From the NCBI RefSeq assembly GCF_963675165.1, contig NC_087390.1, forward strand, positions 949,501-1,013,500: a stretch of DNA of 64,000 bases, written 5' to 3'. Position numbers and translations under genes: made by a program. Of the stretch, positions 32,503 through 44,353 are shown piece by piece. The notes beneath the pieces are model-generated. The model saw only the letters and a list, made by a program, of their open reading frames with translations. It searched no databases and was not told the origin of the DNA. Every line of letters begins with the position of its first letter. Position 1 is the stretch's first letter. Origin of the DNA: Halichondria panicea. Taxonomy: Eukaryota; Porifera; Demospongiae; Suberitida; Halichondriidae.

Positions 32503-32689
32503 ATAGCGGGTAATTTTCGGGGGACAAAATATTCGTGTTGAGCAATATTTATAGTCACTTCGTGGATAATATTTTTGTGGTTGCTGCTTGTACTGCAGGT
32601 AAAGGTAGGCAAGGTTGCTTCATTTGTGGGTAAAATATTCGTGCTCCAGTGTTCAACCACGAATTTTGTCCCCTCGAATTACCAGCTAT
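32503..32689. mobile_element. Inverted-repeat element MITE 2, complete copy
   Basis: The left arm TAGCGGGTAATTTTCGGGGG plus ACAAAATATTCGTG is matched by the right arm CACGAATTTTGTCCCCTCGA plus ATTACCAGCTA. The three related copies (16844, 25466, 39184) keep only the left part, so this is the reference form. Confidence 0.8.
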
Positions 32690-32983
32690 AGTTATGGTGC
32701 AGTATTAACATGCATGCATGCATGCTAGGTAAGAGTGTTTTGTTTTCACCAGGTGCAGTATGGCTATGACAACATGAGGCAGTGTTTGTGTTCCTTCGAT
32801 AATAAAATCACAATGTTTAGATATATACTGCATGTATGATAGCATAATTATTCTGATCATCAGACCATTATTTGCAGAATCTACTTTCACTTTATTAAAC
32901 ACACAAAGTTAATGTTGACAAATCAGGTTCTATAATATTGACCATCATAACATTTTCATTGTTTATAGAGAGTGTCTTCACTT

Positions 32984-32990
32984 TATAAAA
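32984..32990 (+). promoter_or_regulatory. TATA box of class C gene
   Basis: TATAAAA 151 bp before the start codon at 33135; this is the only intact class C gene, so it is the best candidate for a working promoter of this class. Confidence 0.6.
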
Positions 32991-33134
32991 TACACAACAA
33001 TTATTCGTTTTCCCAATGCTAGACAGTTTCATACGTATACCACTTGTTTTGTGAGGGTAGCAATATCGCTACAAAACCACTTGTCTATAGTATACTAGTG
33101 AGTCTATATGCAGCTGCACAGCTATATTGTCGAA

Positions 33135-34658
33135 ATGAGTTGTAAATACAGAATGAGAAAGTTCTACTCAAGGGGATCCTACCTTGTGCTAGCTTGGACA
33201 CTGTTTGTAAGTGCTACTGCTATTGCTAGCCTTAACTTAACCTACATACTTTTTACTGGCTATCCTGATTGGCTAGTCACAACAACACTGGCACTTTTTC
33301 TTCCAATAATATTTTGTCTCGGATTTTTAGCCAATTACAAGCTTCAAGATTACACAATAGCAAGGATCGGAATTATCGCCATGTTTCTTGTAACAATGGT
33401 TTTCAGCATATACGTCCTAATCCTCGGCCCTGGACTAGAATATGGTTTTGGAAAGTACAGCCTCATCAATGAAGTCGTATTATGTATAATGCTTTGTGTG
33501 TTTTTGGTGGCACTGACATGTTTAACCTGCGTACTACAACTAGGCCTGGATCAGATGCCTGATGCTTCATCTTCTAGTATCACTAGTTTTATCGCTTGGT
33601 TTGTGTTCAGTATAAGTGCCGATAGCTGGGTTGGAGATTTTGGACAATATATGGTATTGAAAGGTAACTGCTTTGGTCTAATTGTTGATTCAATCAGCAG
33701 TATCCAGCTTTATAGTCTGTATCCAGCTTTATTTGCAAGTTTTATTCTTGTTCTCAACCTCCTTTTCGCTAAAAGCTGGTTGATTATCGAGCCTAACCCA
33801 CCAAAATCTTTTAAAATCATTTATCAGGTTCTCAAGTTTGCAGCCAAACACAAAGCTCCCCTCAATCGCAGTGCTCTCACATACTGGGAGGAAGACATAC
33901 CTTCAAGAATGGACCTGGGAAAGTCGAGATATGGTGGACCATTCACTACAGAGCAAGTTGAAGATGTGAAATCAATTCTACGAATGTTTGCTATGAGCCT
34001 ACCATTGTGGTTAATCTTGTTTGCACTTGCTTTTAATCCCGACAATGTCGTTCCATTAACCTTTCCAAATCTCACCAACTGCACATCTGACATGCTTTTC
34101 TCTTTCACGTACAGTAATTATTTGTGGTCTATGATTGGTACCCTGGTTAATGAATTCGTTTTCTATCCACTTTTCAGAGATAGATTTCCAAGTATTCTAA
34201 AGAGAATCGGTATTGCTTCCTTCCTTTCTCTGGTTTTGAGTATTGTATTCATTATAGTGCAATCATTGGAGGTTCTTCACAAAAAGGAGGTAATCACCAT
34301 TTTATCCTTGATGATGAACGGTTTGCTGGGAAATCTTTTTTTTTGTGCAATGCTGGAGTTAGTTTGTGCTCAAGCCCCATACAACATGCGAAGATTATTT
34401 GCTGCTTGTATGAGTTTAAATTTTTTGTCCTCTACATACGCTGGCATTTATGTAAGTGGTGTAATTCACTCCAAAAATAATAAAATTCTGGTACTGATTT
34501 TGTTTGGAATCAAGGCTGCTCTTAGTCTGCTTGGATTCATCCTGTACTGCCTCCTGGCTCGCTGGTACAAGAGGAGAGTTAGAGACGAGCACTATCATGT
34601 ACAAACTGTTGTGGAGGAGGTCTATGATCGATATCTAACAACTCGTAATCTAGATTGA
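33135..34658 (+). CDS. POT/PTR2-like membrane transporter, class C, intact
   Basis: The 507-residue protein begins MSCKYRMRKFYSRGSY. An in-frame ATG 27 bp upstream exists only in this copy, so the conserved start was chosen. Class C differs from A and B in the first extracellular loop (LNLTYILFTGYPDWLVTT), in having GLEYGFGKYSLINEV before helix 4, and in the region after helix 7 (FNPDNVVPLTFPNLTNCTSD, shorter). It shares LGLDQMPDASS, the central loop (YWEEDIPSRMDLGKSRYGG) and CAQAPYNMRR. It is the only open member among five class C copies in the window. Confidence 0.75.
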   Translation: MSCKYRMRKFYSRGSYLVLAWTLFVSATAIASLNLTYILFTGYPDWLVTTTLALFLPIIFCLGFLANYKLQDYTIARIGIIAMFLVTMVFSIYVLILGPGLEYGFGKYSLINEVVLCIMLCVFLVALTCLTCVLQLGLDQMPDASSSSITSFIAWFVFSISADSWVGDFGQYMVLKGNCFGLIVDSISSIQLYSLYPALFASFILVLNLLFAKSWLIIEPNPPKSFKIIYQVLKFAAKHKAPLNRSALTYWEEDIPSRMDLGKSRYGGPFTTEQVEDVKSILRMFAMSLPLWLILFALAFNPDNVVPLTFPNLTNCTSDMLFSFTYSNYLWSMIGTLVNEFVFYPLFRDRFPSILKRIGIASFLSLVLSIVFIIVQSLEVLHKKEVITILSLMMNGLLGNLFFCAMLELVCAQAPYNMRRLFAACMSLNFLSSTYAGIYVSGVIHSKNNKILVLILFGIKAALSLLGFILYCLLARWYKRRVRDEHYHVQTVVEEVYDRYLTTRNLD

Positions 34659-34930
34659 TAATGTGAAGATGACTGATTGTATCATTATTCATTATTATAT
34701 GTAGTTCAATAGAATTCTATGTATTTTACAATAAATGTAGCAGACGAGTCTAAACAAGAGCTAAACAATTATAGCCATGCATCATCATAATTATAGCTCT
34801 AAGTTAGAAAATGCCACAAAAACTGTGTACTGAATATGGTAGTCAGCATTGCATTGACATGTGCAGTATATATGGATGACGACATAAGGTTGTTGTGTAG
34901 TCCTTTATTATTGATATATATTTATATACG
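34659..34930 (+). other. 3' flank of class C gene, no gene
   Basis: Non-coding and similar to other 3' flanks of the array. Confidence 0.5.
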
Positions 34931-35139
34931 TATTACTAGAATATTTGCGGGTGAAAAACCTTTGCGAATGATCCAAATCAGCAGAAAATTTGACCCTTTG
35001 CGATCTAACTATTGCGTTCTGGCAAGGATTGTGTGTATTTACTAGTAATAATTTAGGTTTTGCGGATTTTATTGTTGCGAATTGATCAACCCTCGCAAAA
35101 TTCGCAAATGTTTGATTCTCGCAAAACATTCTAGTAATA
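34931..35139. mobile_element. Inverted-repeat element (MITE 4)
   Basis: TATTACTAGAATATTTGCGG at the left is matched by CTCGCAAAACATTCTAGTAA plus TA at the right; interior rich in TTGCGA words. Non-coding. Confidence 0.75.
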
Positions 35140-35401
35140 TGGTATAATTATTAAAATTAAGGCACAGATGTTGTTCTAAGATTCTAATCATAACATTTTC
35201 ATCAAGTGCAGTATGGTTATGACAGCATGAGGTTTGTTAGGACATAACATTTTCATTGTTTACAGAGAGTATCTTCACTTTATTAAATACATGCTGTCTT
35301 AATGCTATACTGAGGCAGTCTCCTATCCTAGTATCACTTGTTCAGTTAGGGTAGCAATATCGCATAGACTACAAACCACTAGTCTACTGCGAGCAGTCGA
35401 A
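35140..35401 (+). other. 5' flank of class D pseudogene
   Basis: From about 35195 it matches 8890-9081; no gene. The TATA box is changed to TATTAAAT, as in the other class D flanks. Confidence 0.5.
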
Positions 35402-36010
35402 ATGAGTTGTAAATACAGAGTGAGAAAGTTCTATCAAAGGGAGCCTACCTTGTGATAGCTTGGACACTGTTTGTAAGTGCTACAGTTACTGCTTTAGAAT
35501 TGAGATACTTTTTACGGACTAGCTACCCTAAATGGCTAGTCACAACAACACTGACATTTTTTCTGCCAATAATAATTTATTATGTCTCGGATTTTTAGCT
35601 TTAATATTACAAGCTTCAAGATTACATGATAGTGAGGATCGGAATTATCGCCATGTTTCTTGTAACAATGGTTTTTAGCATATACGTCCTAATCTTAGGC
35701 CGGTTCTGGACTAGAATATGGTTTTGGACAGTACTACTAGCGAGTCATCAATGAAGTCGTATTATGTATAATTCTTTGTGTGTTTTTGGTGTCGGGCAAC
35801 GACATGCATGTTTTATCTGCACACTACAACTAGGCCTGGATCAGATGCCGGCTGATGCATCATCTTCTAGTATCACTATAGTTTCATTGCTTGGTTTGTG
35901 TTCAGTATAAAATTAAGTGCTGGTGTGGATTGGGGATTTTGGAAAATGTGTGATATTGAAAGATCATTGTTTTTGTCGGATTGATTATCCATGTACAACT
36001 GTATATAGGA
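35402..36010 (+). pseudogene. Class D 5' transporter pseudogene, cassette 5
   Basis: Same relic as at 12348, with an additional loss of five bases in the TTCTTATAG segment near 35493. Confidence 0.8.
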
Positions 36011-36027
36011 TAGACTACACCTAAGAG

Positions 36028-36255
36028 TAGAATATGCGTCTATGTAACCTCCGCGGTTTAGCCCGAGGCGCATAGCCGAGGGAATCCAGAGGAAGTACGA
36101 CATCCGCTTGTCAAAGGAAACGTTTTAGACACACATTCCTTAGGTCAAAGTTCGGAATGTGTGTGTTAAACACACGCGAATGACACGCGGATGCCGTACC
36201 TCCTCTCGGAGGGAATCTAACCGTAACCAAGGTGGTTACTAAGACGCATATTCTA
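36028..36255 (+). mobile_element. TA-flanked inverted-repeat element (MITE), cassette 5
   Basis: Short form with TAGAATATGCG and CGCATATTCTA ends; the GGTTGCGGTTAG word of the left arm is shortened to GGTTTAG. Confidence 0.75.
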
Positions 36256-36287
36256 TGAGTGGTGTAGTCTATCTAACTTGGACTTCA

Positions 36288-36315
36288 TGCGCATGCGCGA
36301 GGCGTGGTTATAAAA
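36288..36315 (+). promoter_or_regulatory. NRF1-like palindrome plus TATA box, cassette 5
   Basis: Perfect TGCGCATGCGC at 36288-36298 and TATAAAA at 36309-36315. Confidence 0.5.
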
Positions 36316-36750
36316 AGCCAGGTTTGGTGTGTAGCAACAGAATTGAATTTGTACGAGCTGGAGAGCTGTGAGAGACACCAGTTGACAGAAAAAGACAAGA
36401 AGACGGCTTCAAAACAACGAAAAACTACAGTAAAACTTAGTAGAGCTTGTGAAACGCTTGTTGAAGATACTGGAAAGAACAGACAAGTAAAAAGAACCTA
36501 GAACTGACTGCAACACTTCAAGAAAAAGAATGAAGCTCTGTGGTGGAGTGGAGGGGGGTATAGAGCAGACTGGACCAGCATGGAACATTAAAAAACTCAA
36601 TAGAAAGGGGCAAGCGATTGCTAAAGTGTTTTTGCTGCTTCCTGGCCCCCCCTGCCCATGCCCAACTAGAAAAAGCAATACAAAGCAACAGTGGACATGG
36701 AAAGAATGGATATTGACTGAACAAACTAATGCTTTCTGTGTTTTTTATAA
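36316..36750 (+). other. Conserved small-ORF block, cassette 5
   Basis: The first frame is open to 36501; the second begins at the ATG at 36530. Several substitutions (VFLLLPG for VFLMLPG, CPTRKSN for CPTGKSN) keep it open. Confidence 0.35.
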
Positions 36751-36820
36751 TGTTTTTGTCATCATTCTTTTCACTAAAAATTTCATTCCAACTTTTGATA
36801 ACTTCCTGCAAATTATTTGT

Positions 36821-36970
36821 CACTTCGTGTAGAATATGCGTCCATTTCCTGTAGAATATGTGTCCACTTCCTGTAGAATATGTGTCCACTTCCTGTAGAA
36901 TAATTATGTGTCCACTTCCTGTAGAATATGTGTCCACTTCCTGTAGAATAAGTACCTTCTTGTAGATTAT
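36821..36970 (+). repeat. 22-bp minisatellite with ETS-like sites, cassette 5
   Basis: The longest array of the six, with about six to seven units; four keep the CACTTCCTG core. Confidence 0.75.
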
Positions 36971-37035
36971 GCTTCCATGTAATCTACTGTTTTTAGCCAA
37001 TCAGATCAATTATAGATGATGTAATGTAGTCTAAT

Positions 37036-37308
37036 TAGTAGTATCCAGTTTTATAGTCTGTGTCCAGCTTTATTTGCAAGTCTTATTCTTGTTCTCACAA
37101 CCTTCTCTTCGCTAAAGGTTGGTTGATTTCGAGCCTAACCCACAAAAATCTTTTAACCGTGTTCAAGTTTGCTGTCAAGCACAAAGTTCCCCTCAATCGC
37201 AGTGCTCTCCCGTACTGGAAGGAAGACATACCTTCAAGAATGGACCTGGGAAAGTCGAGATATGGTGGACCATTCGAAGATTATTTACTGAGTCAGTTCA
37301 TTTATTGA
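37036..37308 (+). pseudogene. Transporter central-loop fragment, cassette 5
   Basis: Same fragment; a three-base loss in GTGTTCAAG (CTC missing) brings an upstream frame into register, giving 82 open codons. Confidence 0.75.
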
Positions 37309-37508
37309 ATGAGCTTGTTGTTGTCCTTTTCTGTGTTTACAGTATCTGTATTCAATGCCACCGATGTTATAATAACTCTAACTACACCTGTCCACTTTCA
37401 TCCTGTAATAATTATATGCATACATTATAATATATGTAGCAGAGCCGTTTCTTACAGATATAAGCCACTAGATCTATAGCTGGCTATATTAGAAATGAGC
37501 GTTGAAAA

Positions 37509-39038
37509 ATGAGTTGTAAATACGGAGTGAGAAAGTTCTACTCAAAGGGAGCCTATCTTGTGATAGCTTGGACACTGCTTGTGAGTGCTACTGCTATTGC
37601 TAGCTATAGCTTAATCGAGTCGGTCTCTACAAACTATCCAATTTGGCTAGGTGCAATACCACTGTCGTTATTTCTACTCCTAACATTTTGGCTCGGATTG
37701 CTAGCCAATTACAAGCTTCAAGATTACACAATAATAAGGATCGGAATTATCTCCCTATTTTTTGTAGCAATGGTTTCCAGCATATACGTCCTAATTCTAG
37801 GTTCTGGGCTAGAACATCGCTTTGAAAAGTACAGACTTCTCAATGAAATTGTATACTGTATAGTGGGGTGTGTGTTTTTGGTGGCAATGACATGTTTTGT
37901 CTGCACACTACAACTAGGCCTGGATCAGATGCCTGATGCATCATCTTCTAGCATCACTAGTTTCATCGCTTGGTTTGTGTTCAGTACAAGTGCTGGTAGA
38001 TGGATTGGGGAATTTTTGGAATTTGTCTTGAAGGGCAACTGTTTCGGGTTAGTTGAAGTTACAATAACTAGTATCCAACTTTATAGTCTGTGTGCTGCTT
38101 TATTTGCAAGTCTTATTCTTGTTCTCGACCTCCTTTTCGCTAAAAGCTGGTTAATTATCGAGCCTAACCCACCAAAATCATTTACATTGATCTACTGTGT
38201 TCTCAAGTTTGCTGCCAAGCACAAAGCTCCCCTCAATCGCAGTGCTCTCACATACTGGGAGGAAGACGTACCTTCAAGAATGGACCTGGGAAAGTCGAGA
38301 TACGGTGGACCATTCACTACAGAGCAAGTTGAAGATGTGAAATCAATTCTACGATTGCTGGCTATGAGCCCACCCTTGTGGTTAATCTCGTTTGCACTTG
38401 CTTTTAATCCAACATTTCATGACGCTGCACTACAACATCGACATATCAAGTTTCATAATTTCACCAACTGCACATCTGACATGCTTTTCTCTTTTACGTA
38501 CAGTGGTCATTTGTGGTCTATGATCGGTATCCTGGTTAATGAATTCTTTATCTACCCGCTTTTCAAAGACAGACTTCCAAGTATTCTAAAGAGAATCGGT
38601 GTTGCTTCTTTCTTTTCTCTGGTTTTGAGCATAGGTTTTATTATTCTAGAATCATTTCAGGTAATGGAAATGGTAGAAACTGTTATATCTTTTGTGTCAA
38701 ATGGTTTGCTGTCAACTCTTTTTCTTTGTGCCATACTGGAGTTAGTTTGTGCTCAGGCTCCATACAACATGCGAAGATTATTTGCTGTGTATATGCTTAT
38801 TAATTATGGGACAGCTTCAATTGCTGGCATTTATGGAAGCGGTGCAATTCACCCAAAAAATAATGCAATGGTACTGATACTGTTTGGAATCAAGGCTGCT
38901 ATCAGTCTGCTTGGATTCATCCTGTACTGCCTCCTGGCTCGCTGGTATAAGAGAAGAGTTAGAGACGAGGACTATCATGTACAAACTGTTGTGGAGGAGG
39001 TCTATGATCGATATCTAACACCTCGTAATCTAGATTGA
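37509..39038 (+). CDS. POT/PTR2-like membrane transporter, class A, intact, twin of the gene at 23791
   Basis: The 509-residue protein differs from the product of 23791-25320 at two positions only (Asn in STNYP, His in GHLW). The identical arrangement of cassette 5 upstream and MITE 2 remnant downstream shows that gene and flanks were duplicated together. All family motifs and twelve helices are intact. Confidence 0.75.
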   Translation: MSCKYGVRKFYSKGAYLVIAWTLLVSATAIASYSLIESVSTNYPIWLGAIPLSLFLLLTFWLGLLANYKLQDYTIIRIGIISLFFVAMVSSIYVLILGSGLEHRFEKYRLLNEIVYCIVGCVFLVAMTCFVCTLQLGLDQMPDASSSSITSFIAWFVFSTSAGRWIGEFLEFVLKGNCFGLVEVTITSIQLYSLCAALFASLILVLDLLFAKSWLIIEPNPPKSFTLIYCVLKFAAKHKAPLNRSALTYWEEDVPSRMDLGKSRYGGPFTTEQVEDVKSILRLLAMSPPLWLISFALAFNPTFHDAALQHRHIKFHNFTNCTSDMLFSFTYSGHLWSMIGILVNEFFIYPLFKDRLPSILKRIGVASFFSLVLSIGFIILESFQVMEMVETVISFVSNGLLSTLFLCAILELVCAQAPYNMRRLFAVYMLINYGTASIAGIYGSGAIHPKNNAMVLILFGIKAAISLLGFILYCLLARWYKRRVRDEDYHVQTVVEEVYDRYLTPRNLD

Positions 39039-39183
39039 AGACGACTGATTATACTGATTATTATATAGAGAGCATGCAATGTATGTCAACAAGCAACAGC
39101 TGAACATTAGCCATCATGTTACCGTTAGTATACTGATCAGTTAGAAAATGCAATCAAAACTGTGTACTGAATGATAAACAGTA

Positions 39184-39310
39184 TAGCGGGTAATTTTCGG
39201 GGGACAAAATATTCGTGTTGAGCAATATTTATAGTCACTTTGTGGATAATATTTTTGTGGTTGCTGCTTGCACTGCAGGTAAAGGTAGGCAAAGTTGCTT
39301 CACATGCTAT
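39184..39310 (+). mobile_element. Left part of MITE 2
   Basis: TAGCGGGTAATTTTCGGGGG start as at 25466; the right arm is absent. Confidence 0.55.
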
Positions 39311-39578
39311 ACCGGTAGGTATAGATCGAGTGTTTTGTTTTCACCAGGTGCAGTATGGCTATGAAAACATGAGGCAGTGTTTGTGTTCCTTCGATAATAA
39401 AATCACAATGTTTAGATATATACTGCATGTATGATAGCATAATTATTCTGATCATCAGACCATTATTTGCAGAATCTACTTTCACTTTATTAAACACACA
39501 AAGTTAATGTTGACAAATCAGGTTCTATAATATTGACCATCATAACATTTTCATTGTTTATAGAGAGTGTCTTCACTT

Positions 39579-39585
39579 TATAAAA
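39579..39585 (+). promoter_or_regulatory. TATA box of class C pseudogene
   Basis: TATAAAA 151 bp before the ATG at 39730. Confidence 0.5.
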
Positions 39586-39729
39586 TACACAACAATTATG
39601 CGTTTTCCCAATGCTAGACAGTTTCATACGTATACCACTTGTTTTGTCAGGGTAGCAATATCGCTACAAAACCACTTGTCTATAGTATACTATAGTGAGT
39701 CTATACAGCTGCACAGCTATATTGTCGAA

Positions 39730-41244
39730 ATGAGTTGCAAATCCAGAGTGAGAAAGTTCTACTCAAAGGAGCCTACCTTGTGCTAGCTTGGACACTGCTT
39801 GTGAGTGCTACTGCTATTGCTAGCCTTAATTTAACCTACATACTTTTTACTGGCTATCCTGATTGGCTAGTCACAACAACACTGGTAGTTTTTCTGCCAA
39901 TAATATTTTGTCTCGGATATTTAGCCAATTACAAGCTTCAAGATTACACAATAGCAAGGATCGGAATTATCGCCATGTTTCTTGTAACAGTTGTTTTCAG
40001 CATATACGTCCTAATCCTCAGCCCTGGACTATAGAATATGGTTTTGGAAAGTACAGCCTCATCAATGAAGTTGTATTATGTATAATGCTTTGTGTGTTTT
40101 TGGTGGCACTGACATGTTTAACCTGCGTGCTACAGCTTGGTTTGGATCAGATGCCTGATGCTTTATCTTCTAGTATCGCTAGTTTTATCGCTTGGTTTGT
40201 GTTCAGTATAAATGCCGGTAGCTGGGTTGGAGATTTCAGAATATATGGTATTGAAAGGTAACTGCTTTGGTATAATTGTTGATTCAATCAGTAGTATCCA
40301 GCTTTATAGTCTGTATCCAGCTTTATTTGCAAGTTTTATTCTTATTCTCAACCTCCTTTTCGCTAAAAGCTGGTTGATTATCGAGCCTAACCCACCAAAA
40401 TCTTTTAAAATCATCTATCAGGTTCTCAAGTTTGCAGCCAAACACAAAGCTCCCCTCAATCGCAGTGCTCTCACATACTGGGAGGAAGACATACCTTCAA
40501 GAATGGACCTGGGAAAGTCGAAATATGGTGGACCATTCACTACGGAGGAAGTTGAAGATGTGAAATCAATTCTACGAATGTTTGCTATAAGCCTACCCTT
40601 GTGGTTAATCTCGTTTGCAATTGCTTTTAATCCCGACAATGTCGTTCCATTAACCTTTCCAAATCTCACCAACTGCACATCTGACATGCTTTTCTTATTC
40701 ACTTATAGTAATTATTGGTGGTCTATGATCTGTACCCTGGTTACTGAATTCGTTTTCTATCCACTTTTCAGAGATAGATTTCCAAGTATTCTAAAGAGAA
40801 TTGGTATTGCTTCCTCTTCCTTTCTCTGGTGTCGAGTATTGTATTCATTATTGTGCAATCATTGGAGGTTCTTCACAAAAAAGAGGTAATCACCATTATT
40901 TCCTTGATGATGAAAGGTTTCCTGGGAAATCTTTTTTTTTGTGCAATGGTGGAGTTAGTTTGTGCTCAGGCTCCGTACAACATGCGAAGATTATTTGCTG
41001 CTTATATGGGCTTAAATTTTTTATCCTCTACATACGCTGGCATTTATTTAAGTGGTGCAATTCACCCCAAAAATAATACAATGGTACTGATACTGTTTGG
41101 AATCAAGGCTACTATTAGTCTGCTTGGATTCATCCTGTACTGCCTCCTGGCTCACTGGTATAAGAGGAGAGTTAGAGACGAGCACTATCATGTACAAACT
41201 GTTGTGGAGGAGGTCTACGATCGATATCTAACAACTCGTAATTA
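39730..41244 (+). pseudogene. POT-like transporter pseudogene, class C
   Basis: It shares the +2 and -2 frameshifts of the copy at 26012 (near 40031 and 40234) and has a one-base loss in CTCAAAGGAGCC near 39770 and a change in the helix 9 region near 40814-40830 that breaks the frame again. From about 40830 it matches the copy at 17381 rather than that at 26012, so it is a recombinant of the two. The C-terminal frame (40829-41245) is open, ending TTRN then stop. Confidence 0.85.
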
Positions 41245-41781
41245 ACATATTAATGAAGCTGATTGTATCATTATTCATTACTATACACACAGTTCAGATA
41301 GATTAATTTTGTTGAATTCTATGTATTTTACAAGTGAAACTGAAATCTAGCAGACTGAGTCTAAACAAGAGCTTAACGTTTAATAGCCATCATCATATTA
41401 CCCTTAAAACAAATCAGTTAGAAAATCCAACCAAAACTATGTACTGAATGATAGTCAGCATTGCATTGACATGCACACATGCATCATAATATTATACATG
41501 TGGATTGACAGAGTGCTTGTTTTTCATCAAGTATGTTCATTGTTGAATGAGCTTGTTATTGTGTATTATTGCTTTCAATTCATTTTCGTTGTTTACGGAG
41601 TCTATATCTGTAGTTGATGTTTCAGTGCCACCAATGTTATTATAACTCTCTCTGTATGCTAACTACACCGTCTGTCCCTTTCATCCTGTGATAATTATGT
41701 ACGTACGTAGATCTATAGCGTTTCAGGAATACATTGTAGAGGTTAAGATCTAGCTTGCTGTACAGAAATTGGCATTGGAAA
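41245..41781 (+). promoter_or_regulatory. 3' flank of class C and 5' flank of class B gene
   Basis: Near-identical to 18881-19417; no gene. Confidence 0.45.
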
Positions 41782-43309
41782 ATGAGTAAATACAGAGTGA
41801 GAAAGTTCTACTCAAAGGGATCCTACCTTGTGCTAGCTTGGATGCTGCTTGTGAGTGCTACTGCTATTGCTAGCTATAGCTTACTCGAGTCAGTTATTAC
41901 AGACTATCCAGATTGGCTAGGTACAATACCACTGTCGTTATTTCTACTCCTAACATTTTGTCTCGGATTGCTAGCCAATTACAAGCTTCAAGATTACACA
42001 ATAATAAGGATCGGAATTATCTCCCTATTTTTTGCAACAATGGTTTCCAGCATATACATCCTAATCCTAGGTTCTGGACTAGAACACCGCTTTGAAAAGT
42101 ACAGACTTCTCAATGAAGTCGTACTCTGTATAGCGGTGTGTGTGATTTTGATGGCACTGACATGTTTTGTCTGCACACTACAACTAGGCCTGGATCAGAT
42201 GCCTGATGCATCATCTTCTAGCATCACTAGTTTCATCGCTTGGTCTATGTTCAGTGTAAGTGCTGGTAGCTGGGTTGGGGAGTTTTTGGATTTTGCCTTG
42301 AAGGACAACTGTTTCGGGTTAGTTGAAGATACAATAAGTAGTATCCAGCTTTATAGTCTGTGTGCTGCTTTATTTGCAAGTCTTATTCTTGTTCTCGACC
42401 TCCTTTTCGGTAAAAGCTGGTTAATTATCGAGCCTAACCCACCAAAATCATTTACATTGATCTACTGTGTTCTCAAGTTTGCTGCCAAGCACAAAGCTCC
42501 CCTCAATCGCAGTGCTCTCACATACTGGGAGGAAGACGTACCTTCAAGAATGGACCTGGGAAAGTCGAGATACGGTGGGACCATTCACTACAGAGCAAGT
42601 TGAAGATGTGAAATCAATTCTACGATTGTTTGCTATGAGCCTACCATTGTGGTTAATACTGTTTGCACTTGCTTTTAATCCTACATTTCATGACATTTCA
42701 CTACAACATCGACATATCAAGTTTCATAATTTCACCAACTGCACATCTGACATGCTTTTCTGTTTTACGTACAGTGGTCATTTGTGGTCTATGATCGGTA
42801 TCTTGGTTAATGAATTCTTTATCTACCCGCTTTTCAGAGATAAACTTCCAAGCATTCTAAAAAGAATCGGTGTTGGTTCGTTCCTTTCTCTGGTTTTGAG
42901 CATAGGTTTTATTATTCTAGAATCATTTGAGGCAATGGGATTGATAGAAACTGTTATATCTTTTGTATCAAATGGTTTGCTGTCAGCTCTTTTTCTTTGT
43001 GCTATGCTGGAGTTTGTTTGTGCTCAGGCTCCATACAATATGCGGAGATTATTTGCTGTGTATATCCTTATTAATTATGGGACCGCTTCAATTGCTGGCA
43101 TTTATGGAAGCGGTGCAATTCACCCCAAAAATAATACAATGGTACTGATACTGTTTGGAATCAAGGCTACTATTAGTCTGCTTGGATTCATCCTGTACTG
43201 CCTCCTGGCTCACTGGTATAAGAGGAGAGTTAGAGACGAGCACTATCATGTACAAACTGTTGTGGAGGAGGTCTATGATCGATATCTAACAACTCGTAAT
43301 CTAGATTAA
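41782..43309 (+). pseudogene. POT-like transporter, class B, single-base frameshift
   Basis: Almost identical to the intact copy at 19418-20944 but with one additional G in GGTGGGACC near 42577-42580 (GGTGGACC in the twin). The frame opens from MSKYRVRKF to the loop and, in the shifted frame, continues to the stop. Apart from a Tyr-to-Asn change (LVNEFF) and the stop codon TAA instead of TGA, few differences are seen. Either a very recent inactivation or a base-calling error in a G run. Confidence 0.75.
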
Positions 43310-43730
43310 GAATGAGAACTGATTGTATCATTATTCATTATTATACGTAGTTCAGTAGAATTCTATGTATTTTACAAGTGAAAGTGAAATGTAGCAGATT
43401 GAGTCTAAACAAGAGCTAGATAAACAATTATAGCCATCATCATCATAATTATTGCCCTTAAAACAAATCAGTTAGAAAATGCCATGTATATACTGTAGAT
43501 CGGCAGAGTGCTTTGTTTTTCATCAAGTGCAGTATGGTTATGACAGCATGAGGTTTGTTAGGACATAACATTTTCATTGTTTACAGAGAGTATCTTCACT
43601 TTATTAAATACATGCTGTCTTAATGCTATACTGAGGCAGTCTCCTATCCTAGTATCATTTGTTCTGTTATACTCAATAGGGTAGCAATTCGCATAGACTA
43701 CAAACCACTAGTCTACTGTGCACAGTCAAA
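43310..43730 (+). other. Intergenic stretch, duplicated flank
   Basis: Near-copy of 20945-21366; no gene. Confidence 0.5.
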
Positions 43731-44335
43731 ATGAGTTGTAAATACAGAGTGAGAAGGTTCTATCAAAAGGAGCCTATACCTTGTGATAGCTTGGACACTG
43801 TTTGTAAGTGCTACAGTTACTGCTTCTTATAGAATTGAGATACTTTTTATGGACTAGCTACCCTAAATGGCTAGTCACAACAACACTGGCATTTTTTCTG
43901 CCAATAATAATTTATTATGTTTCGGATTTTTAGCTTTAATATTACAAGCTTTAAGATTACAAGATAGTGAGGATCGGAATTATCGCCATGTTTCTTGTAA
44001 CAATTGTTTTTAGCATATACGTCCTAATCTTAGGCCGGTTCTGGACTAGAATATGGTTTTGAACAGTACTACTAGCGAGTCATCAATGAAGTCGTATTAT
44101 GTATAATTCTTTGTGTGTTTTTGGTGCCGGGCAACGACATGCATGTTTATCTGCACACTACAACTAGGCCTGGATCAGATGCCGGCTGATGCATCATCTT
44201 CTAGTATCATTATAGTTTCATTGCTTGGTTTGCGTTCTGTATAAAATTAAGTGCTGGTGTGGATTGGGGATTTTGGAAAATGTGTGATATTGAAAGATCA
44301 TTGTTTTTGTCAGATTGATTATCCATGTATATAGG
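43731..44335 (+). pseudogene. Class D 5' transporter pseudogene, cassette 6
   Basis: Almost identical to the relic at 21367-21970, including the TGA in GGTTTTGAACAG. Confidence 0.8.
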
Positions 44336-44353
44336 ATAGACTACACCTAAGAG

